A stretch of DNA of 7,237 bases, from contig JAIXZF010000414.1 in NCBI GenBank assembly GCA_027489835.1, positions 1 through 7,237 of the forward strand, read 5' to 3'. The notes beneath the pieces were generated by a model, which saw nothing but the letters and a program-made list of their open reading frames with translations, searched no databases and was not told the DNA's origin. Source of the stretch: Hyphomicrobiales bacterium (lineage in GTDB: Bacteria; Pseudomonadota; Alphaproteobacteria; Rhizobiales; Beijerinckiaceae). A program made the translations under genes and the position numbers. Every line of letters starts with the position of its first letter. Within the stretch, counting starts at the first letter, position 1. This document shows, one piece after another, positions 1-5,289 of this stretch.

Positions 1-827
1 ACGGCGAAAGGCTGGTTGAGCACGGGCGGCAGCCAGCGCGTCTCGGCGCCCTGCACCAGCCTGAGATATTCGGACAGCGCGATGGCCGCCCCGATGGTGG
101 CGATCAGCACATGCTGCCCCGGCGCGCGCGCCAGCCGCGTCAGCGCCAGCCGCGAGAGCACCACCCCGTGCAGCCCGGCCGTGGCCACGCCCACCACGAG
201 CGCAATGAGCACGCCTGTGACCGCCGTGTCGGCGCCGAGGGACGAGACGACCGCGAGCCCGACCACGCCGGCGAGGCTGGCGAGCGCGGCGAACTCGCCG
301 AACACCAGCACGATGCGGCCGACGAGCCCGTAGATCAGCGCGTAGGCCGAGGCCAGCAGCGCGTAGACCGCGGCCGTCGGCAGCGCCACCAGCAATTGCT
401 GCGTGCCATAGGCGAGCCAATAGGGCGCTTCGGGCAACCGGTCGCCCTGGCCCGGAGGCGCGGGGTCGACCTGCCCGCCCTCCGGCGCGTCGAGATAGAA
501 GCGCTTGAGGAAATAGAAGGAGGCGTCCGCTACGGGGCCGGCCTCGGTGGCCAGCCCTGTCAGTTCGCGCTCGCCGCGGAGGTTGCGCTGGGCTGAGAAC
601 CGGCAGATCGCGAAGCGCATGCGCGCCGCGCCGTCCTCGGTCGCGCGGTAGTCGATGCGCAGCGACTGGGGATAGGGGCCCGGGGCGACGCGCTCGATCC
701 CGATCGCCACCCCCTCGGCATTGAGCGCCGGCAACGCGAGCCGGCAGATGCGGGCCTCCTCGGCGTCGATCAGCGAGCCGCAGCCAATGAGCAGCCCGAG
801 CAGAATCGCGGTGACGAGACGAAGCAT
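1..827 (-). CDS. LivH-type branched-chain amino acid ABC transporter permease with N-terminal extracytoplasmic domain (C-terminus beyond window)
   Basis: Inner-membrane permease subunit of a high-affinity branched-chain amino acid (or related amide/urea) ABC importer. The first 275 codons are present without a stop; the rest lies beyond the left edge. From about residue 145 the sequence follows the LivH/BPD_transp_2 pattern: a first helix with YALIYG (162-167), then VFGEFAAL (175-182), further hydrophobic helices to about 225, and LIATIGAAIALSEYLRLVQG (241-260). The start is constrained because an in-frame TAG lies four codons upstream (837-839). Residues 1-16 form a short hydrophobic signal ending in LIGC, which could be a lipobox or simply a membrane anchor. 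Residues 17-140 are a non-membrane region with two cysteines (C28, C75). Ordinary LivH proteins start directly with helix 1, so this extension is unusual. It lies 61 bp downstream of hemB on the same strand, and the gap holds a small GGCCA/TGGCC hairpin (840-854). Family call is firm; the substrate is inferred only. Confidence 0.87.
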   Translation of the reverse strand, partial: MLRLVTAILLGLLIGCGSLIDAEEARICRLALPALNAEGVAIGIERVAPGPYPQSLRIDYRATEDGAARMRFAICRFSAQRNLRGERELTGLATEAGPVADASFYFLKRFYLDAPEGGQVDPAPPGQGDRLPEAPYWLAYGTQQLLVALPTAAVYALLASAYALIYGLVGRIVLVFGEFAALASLAGVVGLAVVSSLGADTAVTGVLIALVVGVATAGLHGVVLSRLALTRLARAPGQHVLIATIGAAIALSEYLRLVQGAETRWLPPVLNQPFA

Positions 828-888
828 GCCCTCACACTAGGCCAAAGCCTGGCCGCGGACAGGGGGCACGGGTCCGGATGCGGGCGGC

Positions 889-1959
889 TCAGCCGTTCTT
901 GAGCCACTCCGCCACGCGCGGCGCGAAATAGGTCAGCACGCCATCCGCGCCCGCCCGCTTGAAGCACAGCAGGCTTTCCATGATGGCCCGTTCCTCGGAG
1001 AGCCAGCCATTGCGAGCCGCCGCCATCAGCATCGCGTACTCGCCGGACACCTGATAGGCGAAGGTCGGCACCTGGAAGGCCTCCTTCACGCGCGTCACGA
1101 CGTCGAGATAGGGCAGGCCGGGCTTGACCATCACCATGTCCGCGCCCTCCTCGAGGTCGAGCGCGACCTCGTGCAGCGCCTCCTCGGCATTGCCGGGGTC
1201 CATCTGGTAGGTGCGCTTGTCGCCCACCAGCGTGGCGTTGGTGCCGATGGCATCGCGGAACGGCCCGTAGAAGGCCGAGGCGTACTTGGCCGCGTAGGCG
1301 AGGATCTGGACATTGCCGTGGCCGGCGCCGTCGAGCGCGCGGCGGATCGCGCCGATGCGCCCGTCCATCATGTCGGAAGGCGAAATGGTGTCCGTCCCGG
1401 CATCGGCGAGAGCCAGCGCCTGCCGGCACAGCACGGCCACGCTCTCGTCGTTGAGGATCTCGTCGCCGCGCATCAGGCCGTCATGGCCGTGGCTGGTGTA
1501 AGGGTCGAGCGCCGCGTCGGTGATGACGCCGATCTCCGGCACGGCCTTCTTGATGGCGCGCACGGCGCGGCACATCAGGTTGTTGTCCCGCATGGCTTCC
1601 GAGCCCGAGGGGTCGCGCAGCTCGCGCTCGATGAAGGGAAATGGCGCGATCGCCGGAATGCCGAGCTTCGCCGCGCGCTCGGCCTCGCGCACGGCCTCGT
1701 CGATGTTGACGCGGTCGACGCCCGGCATGTGGTCCACCGGCCAGCGGGCATCGCGCCGGTCCATCAGGAAGATCGGCCAGATCAGGTCGTCGACCGTCAA
1801 GCGGTTCTCGCGCACCAGCCGCCGCGACCAGTCGCTCTTGCGGTTGCGCCTCATCCGGCGCGTCAGGTCGAGGCGAGGGGCGATGTCAACCTGGGCTTGC
1901 GGCTCGGCTTCTCGGCGAGCGGCGGGCGCCTGGAACGGCCGGACATTGCGTGACGACAT
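889..1959 (-). CDS. hemB: Delta-aminolevulinic acid dehydratase (porphobilinogen synthase), Mg-type
   Basis: Cytosolic enzyme (EC 4.2.1.24) that condenses two 5-aminolevulinate molecules into porphobilinogen, the common precursor of haem, bacteriochlorophyll, sirohaem and cobalamin. The 356-residue product has both active-site lysines, K225 in YAAKYAS and K279 in MVMVKPGLPY, and the family signature SPSDMMDG (193-200). The metal-site stretch reads DAALDPYTSHGHDG (148-161). Aspartates D152 and D160 stand where zinc enzymes have cysteines, which matches the Mg-dependent, Zn-independent class known from Bradyrhizobium and Pseudomonas. An N-terminal extension of about 35 residues before MRRNRKSDW is common in alphaproteobacterial HemB. 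I chose the ATG at 1959 because a GGGAG ribosome binding site sits five bases upstream. A start 16 codons further up (2007) is open but would run through the promoter region and its palindrome. It is divergent from the hydroxyisobutyryl-CoA hydrolase gene, and expression may respond to iron or haem through Irr. Confidence 0.97.
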   Translation of the reverse strand: MSSRNVRPFQAPAARREAEPQAQVDIAPRLDLTRRMRRNRKSDWSRRLVRENRLTVDDLIWPIFLMDRRDARWPVDHMPGVDRVNIDEAVREAERAAKLGIPAIAPFPFIERELRDPSGSEAMRDNNLMCRAVRAIKKAVPEIGVITDAALDPYTSHGHDGLMRGDEILNDESVAVLCRQALALADAGTDTISPSDMMDGRIGAIRRALDGAGHGNVQILAYAAKYASAFYGPFRDAIGTNATLVGDKRTYQMDPGNAEEALHEVALDLEEGADMVMVKPGLPYLDVVTRVKEAFQVPTFAYQVSGEYAMLMAAARNGWLSEERAIMESLLCFKRAGADGVLTYFAPRVAEWLKNG

Positions 1960-1964
1960 AACCA

Positions 1965-1969
1965 CTCCC
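1965..1969 (-). promoter_or_regulatory. Ribosome binding site of hemB
   Basis: Reads GGGAG on the minus strand with a five-base spacer to the ATG at 1957-1959. It decides between that start and the longer open frame beginning at 2007. Confidence 0.75.
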
Positions 1970-2108
1970 GTGCTGTGTGAAACGCTAGCACATCGGAACA
2001 ATTCCAATAAAGCGGGTTAAACCACGTAGTTTGTCGCAGGCGGCGCATTGACACGTCCGGGCTCGCGCCCGAAACCGGCAGCGGACCGAAGGGGCGTGGG
2101 TAGCGGCG
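1970..2108. promoter_or_regulatory. Divergent intergenic region between hemB and the 3-hydroxyisobutyryl-CoA hydrolase gene
   Basis: This stretch must hold the promoter of hemB (leftwards) and probably that of the hydrolase gene (rightwards). The part from about 1975 to 2035 is clearly richer in A and T than the flanking genes, as expected for a promoter. I could not assign clean -35 and -10 hexamers for either direction. The half nearest the hydrolase gene (2040-2108) is GC-rich and otherwise featureless. Confidence 0.5.
1993..2007. promoter_or_regulatory. Candidate Irr/ICE-like operator in the hemB promoter region
   Basis: The 15-bp interrupted palindrome TCGGAA-CAA-TTCCAA has arms matching at five of six positions and a three-base spacer. 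Its GAA-N3-TTC core resembles the iron-control element bound by Irr in Rhizobiales. It lies 34 bp upstream of the hemB ATG, within the likely promoter. In Bradyrhizobium, haem synthesis at HemB is known to be under Irr control. That Irr binds this site is inference. A second, weaker inverted repeat (GTGCT at 1970-1974, AGCAC at 1987-1991) lies between it and hemB. Confidence 0.35.
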
Positions 2109-3158
2109 TTGAACGAGACCGAAGCTGAGATCCTGTGCGAGCGCCGCGGCGCCGTGGGCCATGTGACGCTGAACCGCCCGCGCGCGCTGAACGCGCTGAC
2201 GCCGGGCATGGTGCGCAGCCTGGCGGCCGCGCTCGACGCCTGGGAGCATGACCCCGCCATCAGGGCCGTTGTCGTCACCGGAGCAGGCGACAGGGCCTTC
2301 TGCGCCGGCGGCGACATCCGGCTGCTCTACGATTGGGGCAAGGAGGGCCGCTTCGCCGAGGCGCTGGCCTTCTGGCGCGAGGAGTACATCCTCAACATGC
2401 GCATCAAGAGCTATCCGAAGCCCTACATCTCCTTCATCGACGGCATCGTCATGGGCGGCGGCGTCGGCGTGTCGCTGCATGGCAGCCATCGCGTCGCGGG
2501 CGAGCGCTACGACTTCGCCATGCCCGAGGTCGGCATCGGCTTCTTTCCGGATGTCGGCGCGACCCACGCCCTGCCGCGTCTGCCGGGCCGGACAGGCGCA
2601 TGGCTCGCCGTCTCCGGCGACCGAGTCAAGCAGGCGGATGCGCTGGCGCTCGGCCTCGCGACGCACGCCATGCCCGGCGCGGCCATGCCCGGCGCCGTGG
2701 AGGCGCTCGCGGCGGGCGAGGAGGTGGGCGCGGTGATGGAACGCTTCGGCGCGGCGCCGCAGGACGAGGCGCCCGTCCTCGCCCATCGCGCCGCGATCGA
2801 CCAAGTCTTTGGGGCTTCGTCGATGGAGGACATCGTCGCCCGTGCCGGCGCGGGTGCTGCCGCCGGCGATCCGTTCTGCGTCAGGATGGCCGCGTCGCTG
2901 GCCACCAAGTCGCCGACGAGCATGAAGATCGCCCTCGAGCAGATGCGGGTGGGCGGAAAGCTTTCGTTCACCGGAGCGATGCGGCTCGAGTACCGGATCG
3001 TCAGTCGCCTGGGCCGTTCCGCGGACTTCTTCGAGGGCGTGCGGGCCGTGATCGTGGACAAGGACCAGGCCCCGCGCTGGGCGCCTGCCACCCTCGCGGA
3101 GGTGTCGGCGGAGGCCGTGGCGGATCATTTCCAGCCCGTCCCCGACGATCTCGGCTGA
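2109..3158 (+). CDS. 3-hydroxyisobutyryl-CoA hydrolase (crotonase superfamily)
   Basis: Cytosolic thioesterase (EC 3.1.2.4) of valine catabolism that releases 3-hydroxyisobutyrate from its CoA ester. The 349-residue protein has the crotonase fold: AFCAGGDIR (63-71) and MGGGVGVSLHG (115-125) shape the oxyanion hole and CoA site. PEVGIGFFPDVG (139-150) carries E140 and D148, spaced like the catalytic Glu/Asp pair of human HIBCH. The C-terminal RAVIVDKDQAPRW (312-324) is diagnostic of HIBCH and separates it from plain enoyl-CoA hydratases. The start is TTG at 2109: no ATG or GTG is in frame between it and the upstream stop at 2049-2051, and the next candidates would cut into the first beta strand. 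The ribosome binding site is poor (GTGGG at 2096-2100), suggesting modest translation. It probably forms an operon with the membrane protein gene starting four bases after its stop. Confidence 0.93.
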   Translation: MNETEAEILCERRGAVGHVTLNRPRALNALTPGMVRSLAAALDAWEHDPAIRAVVVTGAGDRAFCAGGDIRLLYDWGKEGRFAEALAFWREEYILNMRIKSYPKPYISFIDGIVMGGGVGVSLHGSHRVAGERYDFAMPEVGIGFFPDVGATHALPRLPGRTGAWLAVSGDRVKQADALALGLATHAMPGAAMPGAVEALAAGEEVGAVMERFGAAPQDEAPVLAHRAAIDQVFGASSMEDIVARAGAGAAAGDPFCVRMAASLATKSPTSMKIALEQMRVGGKLSFTGAMRLEYRIVSRLGRSADFFEGVRAVIVDKDQAPRWAPATLAEVSAEAVADHFQPVPDDLG

Positions 3159-3162
3159 CGCG

Positions 3163-3624
3163 ATGGCGATCCCTCCGCCCCTCAAGCCGGTGCCCGCGCC
3201 CGCCACACCCGCCGCCGCTTCCAAGCCCCCCCGCGCAAAGTCGACCGGCATCCGCTGGCACCGCATCAATCTGTGGTTCCACCGCTTGCTTGCGCTGGCC
3301 TGGCTGGCGAAGGGATTGGTCTCCTGGGCCGTCATCCTGGGCGTCGAGCCCTTCGCGACGCTGCCTTTCGAAGGCCGCGCCCCGACATTCCAGGCTCTCA
3401 CCATCTACTTCGCGGTGCTGGACCTGCTCGCGGCGGTCGGCCTTTGGCTGCTGGCGCCGTGGGGCGCCGTGGTCTGGCTGATCGCGGCGGTGAGCCGGCT
3501 GGTGGCGGGCTTCGTCTTCCCGGCCGCCGCGGCCCTCGCGCCGCTCGCCGCCGGCTGGCTCGGCGGCATCGTCGTCCTCTTCATGGTGCTCAGCTGGCTC
3601 GCCGGCCGCTCCGAACCTCGCTAG
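3163..3624 (+). CDS. Four-helix integral membrane protein, DUF6163-like
   Basis: A 153-residue protein of unknown function. The first 30 residues are Pro/Ala-rich and unstructured, followed by a basic stretch with TGIRWHRINLWFHRLLAL (28-45). Four hydrophobic segments follow, at about 42-60, 79-97, 101-119 and 127-147, so it should sit in the inner membrane with both ends probably cytoplasmic. Layout and length fit DUF6163 proteins of Rhizobiales; I assign this from memory and with moderate certainty. The ATG lies four bases after the hydrolase stop and has no clear ribosome binding site, so translation is probably coupled to the upstream gene. A weak hairpin with a T-rich tail follows the stop codon closely. 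No catalytic residues can be recognised, and the neighbouring ldtR gives only a loose hint of a cell-envelope role. Confidence 0.8.
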   Translation: MAIPPPLKPVPAPATPAAASKPPRAKSTGIRWHRINLWFHRLLALAWLAKGLVSWAVILGVEPFATLPFEGRAPTFQALTIYFAVLDLLAAVGLWLLAPWGAVVWLIAAVSRLVAGFVFPAAAALAPLAAGWLGGIVVLFMVLSWLAGRSEPR

Positions 3625-3632
3625 GATTGCAC

Positions 3633-3654
3633 AAGTTCCAGTGAACTTTTCTTT
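3633..3654 (+). terminator. Weak intrinsic terminator or operator after the DUF6163-like gene
   Basis: AAGTTC (3633-3638) and GAACTT (3643-3648) form a perfect six-base-pair stem with a four-base loop, followed by a T-rich tail (TTTTCTTT, 3647-3654). It begins nine bases after the stop codon. Position and tail suggest a terminator, but the stem is short and AT-rich. The 16-bp palindrome AAGTTCCAGTGAACTT could equally be a MarR-type operator for the downstream ldtR. Confidence 0.4.
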
Positions 3655-3752
3655 AGATTACTGATCCGTCAATTCAGATTCGATTTACGCAGTGGTGTAA
3701 ATCCTTGATTCAGGCTGATATTTAAACTCACCTTCACGGGGCGCATGTAGGG

Positions 3753-3761
3753 TTATCCACA
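3753..3761 (+). promoter_or_regulatory. Consensus DnaA-box sequence upstream of ldtR
   Basis: TTATCCACA matches the high-affinity E. coli DnaA box exactly. It lies in an AT-rich leader 54 bp before the ldtR start. One box is not an origin. In Caulobacter, DnaA also acts as a transcription factor at single sites, so regulation of ldtR is possible but unproven; chance occurrence is not excluded. Confidence 0.35.
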
Positions 3762-3806
3762 CAATGAGACCGGCAACAAAAAACGCTGGCTCGCGTCAAA
3801 CAGTGT

Positions 3807-3810
3807 GGAG
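3807..3810 (+). promoter_or_regulatory. Ribosome binding site of ldtR
   Basis: GGAG with a five-base spacer to the ATG at 3816 supports that start codon. Confidence 0.7.
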
Positions 3811-3815
3811 TTACT

Positions 3816-4328
3816 ATGAACAGCAAATCGAATGCTGCATTGGCTCAGAAAAATTTCGACGTCCAATCGCCTGTCGCCCCGCTCTACATCGAGTCGCTCA
3901 ATCTCATCGAGCGCCTGCATCGCCGCCTGCTCGACGTCATCAAGGACGAGTTCGACCGCCAGGGCCGCGATGATGTCAACAGCGTGCAGGCCCTGCTGCT
4001 GCACAACATCGGCGACAAGGAGCTGACCGCGAGCGAGCTGCGCACCCGCGGCTACTATCTCGGCTCCAACGTTTCCTACAACGTCAAGAAGCTGGTCGAG
4101 ACCGGCTACCTGCATCACGCCCGCTCGCGCGTCGACCGCCGCGCCGTGCGCATCAGCCTGACGCCAAAGGGCCGCGAGGTCCACGAGATCGTCAAGGCCG
4201 TGTACGCCAAGCACATCAACACGGTCGAGAAGATCGGCGGCGTCAGCGGCGACGATTTCGAGCGCATGAACAATGCCCTTTCGCGCCTCGAGCGCTTCTG
4301 GACCGACCAGATTCGCTTCCGCCTGTGA
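3816..4328 (+). CDS. ldtR: MarR-family winged-helix transcriptional regulator LdtR
   Basis: A 170-residue DNA-binding protein, expected to act as a homodimer. A poorly structured N-terminus (1-20) is followed by dimerisation helices (about 24-50), the winged-helix domain (about 54-118) and a C-terminal dimerisation helix (about 120-168). The DNA-contacting core is strongly recognisable: LLLHNIGDKELTASELRTRG (60-79), the recognition helix GSNVSYNVKKLVETGYL (83-99) and the wing RSRVDRRAVRISLTPKG (103-119). This matches LdtR, described in Liberibacter asiaticus and rhizobia as the activator of the L,D-transpeptidase gene ldtP and linked to osmotic stress tolerance. An L,D-transpeptidase gene lies 1.2 kb downstream here, supporting the call. 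The ATG has a GGAG five bases upstream. A long leader with palindromes suggests autoregulation. Family call is firm; regulation of the neighbouring ldtP is inferred from relatives. Confidence 0.9.
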   Translation: MNSKSNAALAQKNFDVQSPVAPLYIESLNLIERLHRRLLDVIKDEFDRQGRDDVNSVQALLLHNIGDKELTASELRTRGYYLGSNVSYNVKKLVETGYLHHARSRVDRRAVRISLTPKGREVHEIVKAVYAKHINTVEKIGGVSGDDFERMNNALSRLERFWTDQIRFRL

Positions 4329-4355
4329 CCTGACGACGGCGCACGTCCCTCCGCC

Positions 4356-4493
4356 ATGACGATGGTCCTCATCGCAGCACTGGTCGTCTTCGCGATCGCC
4401 GCCGTCCTGTTGGGCGGCGGCGACGCGGATGGCGGCGGGCTGGATTCCGGCGGGTCCGATGGCGGCGGGGATGGCGGCGGCGGGGGCGACTGA
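4356..4493 (+). CDS. Small membrane protein with Gly/Asp-rich tail (hypothetical)
   Basis: A 45-residue ORF, MTMVLIAALVVFAIAAVLLG followed by a tail made almost only of Gly and Asp (20-45). Residues 3-19 form one hydrophobic helix, so the product would be a single-pass membrane peptide or signal-bearing secreted peptide. It starts 27 bases after the ldtR stop on the same strand and ends seven bases before the stop of the convergent DUF1295 gene, filling the gap exactly. No Shine-Dalgarno sequence is visible, which lowers confidence. Function is unknown: small membrane proteins with Gly/Asp tails recur in Alphaproteobacteria, to my recollection without known roles. The alternative is non-coding GGC/GAT repeat sequence that happens to stay open. 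Confidence 0.5.
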   Translation: MTMVLIAALVVFAIAAVLLGGGDADGGGLDSGGSDGGGDGGGGGD

Positions 4494-4500
4494 GGCCGGC

Positions 4501-5289
4501 TCAACTCCGCGGTGGTCTTGGGATGATCGCGCTGGTGCGCGCGGCATACTCCGCATAGTCGGGGCGGGTGCGCCGCATGTGCTCGTCGAGCAACGGCACG
4601 CCCGAGACGCGCAGGATCAAGGCGGTGAGCGCCGCAGGTCCCAGCATGGCCAGCGCCGACCCCGAAGCGTCCCAGGCCATCAGCCCGATGCCCGTCCACA
4701 GCACGCATTCTCCAAAATAGTTGGGATGCCGGCTCCAGGCGAACAGCCCGGAGGTGAGCAGGCGTCCGCGATTGGCCGGATCGCGCCTGAAGGCCAGCAG
4801 GGCCGCGTCGGCTACGCTCTCCACGGCGAAGCCTGCGACGAACAGCACGAGCCCGACGAGCGACAGAAGGCCCGGCCTGCCGCTGGCGTCGCCGCCCATG
4901 GCGAGATGGATCGGCAGGGCAAGCCCCCATAGGATTCCTGCCTGCAGCATGAAGACGGTCCAGAGGCTGCGCGTCGCGAAGCGCTCGGGATCGACAGCGC
5001 GCATCGCGGCGTAACGGGCATCCTCCCGGCGCGAGAGCCGGTGCCGGGCCCAGAGGTGCCAGCCGAGCCGCAGCGACCAGATCGTCACGCAGGCCAGCAC
5101 CAGCAGCGCCGACGGATGGCCGGGCCGCAGCTGCAGCCAGCCGATCCAGCCGATGAGGGCGAAGCCCGGACCCCAGATGATGTCGACGATTCCGGCGTCG
5201 CGCAGCCTGAGGCTTAGCAGCCAGCAGGCGCCGAACAGCGCGACAACCGCGCCGAGCGTCAGCAGCGACGTGTGGAACGGCTCGTTCAT
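4501..5289 (-). CDS. DUF1295 integral membrane protein (steroid 5-alpha-reductase/ICMT-like fold)
   Basis: A 262-residue polytopic inner-membrane protein with about six hydrophobic segments. Family marks are the N-terminal RDAGIVDIIWG (30-40), WSLRLGWHLWAR (71-82) and the C-terminal cofactor motif SRHPNYFGE (186-194). The last is shared by DUF1295 proteins, steroid 5-alpha-reductases, sterol reductases and isoprenylcysteine methyltransferases, and is thought to bind NADPH or S-adenosylmethionine. The substrate of DUF1295 members is generally unknown; a lipid, fatty acid or isoprenoid is likely. Length is normal for the family. The ATG at 5289 has only a weak AGGG upstream. It converges with ldtR and the small ORF and diverges from ldtP, so it sits between the regulator and its presumed target. 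Whether LdtR also controls it is unknown. Confidence 0.88.
   Translation of the reverse strand: MNEPFHTSLLTLGAVVALFGACWLLSLRLRDAGIVDIIWGPGFALIGWIGWLQLRPGHPSALLVLACVTIWSLRLGWHLWARHRLSRREDARYAAMRAVDPERFATRSLWTVFMLQAGILWGLALPIHLAMGGDASGRPGLLSLVGLVLFVAGFAVESVADAALLAFRRDPANRGRLLTSGLFAWSRHPNYFGECVLWTGIGLMAWDASGSALAMLGPAALTALILRVSGVPLLDEHMRRTRPDYAEYAARTSAIIPRPPRS

Larger units (their letters stand above)
3625..3815 (+). promoter_or_regulatory. AT-rich leader and promoter region of ldtR
   Basis: These 191 bp contrast sharply in composition with the GC-rich flanks. Besides the palindrome at 3633-3648, the region holds a perfect inverted repeat GATTTAC/GTAAATC (3682-3688 and 3697-3703, eight-base spacer), two GANTC sites (3677-3681, 3707-3711) and a consensus DnaA-box sequence (3753-3761). 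MarR regulators usually bind palindromes in their own promoters, so one of the two repeats is a reasonable LdtR operator candidate. I could not place -35/-10 hexamers convincingly. Confidence 0.55.

Noticed and set aside
111..596. Plus-strand open frames opposite the LivH-type permease
   Set aside because: They are Arg-rich antisense translations; the minus strand gives a clear permease through the whole stretch.
1171..1953. A 260-codon plus-strand open frame opposite hemB
   Set aside because: Antisense shadow of hemB, which is unambiguous; the translation resembles no protein family.
1..2007. A branched-chain amino acid uptake and degradation cluster linking the permease with the hydroxyisobutyryl-CoA hydrolase
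   Set aside because: The two genes are on opposite strands with hemB and a divergent promoter between them; nothing beyond nearness supports a joint system.
1863..3404. A 513-codon open frame on the minus strand opposite the hydrolase and part of hemB
   Set aside because: It runs antisense to a confidently identified crotonase gene, overlaps the promoter region, and its translation is Arg/Ala/Gly-rich low-complexity sequence with no family features. Long antisense frames are common in GC-rich DNA.
3625..3815. Replication origin, because of AT-rich DNA with a DnaA box
   Set aside because: Only one box is present, with no cluster or adjacent dnaA, parAB or repABC genes.
4410..4490. GGC/GAT-rich stretch as a tandem DNA repeat or CRISPR-like element
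   Set aside because: The units are irregular and are best explained by Gly and Asp codons in the small ORF; there are no conserved repeat-spacer units.
3753..4556. A 267-codon minus-strand open frame opposite ldtR
   Set aside because: Antisense to ldtR and running through its leader; the sequence is Ala/Asp/Val-rich with no domain.
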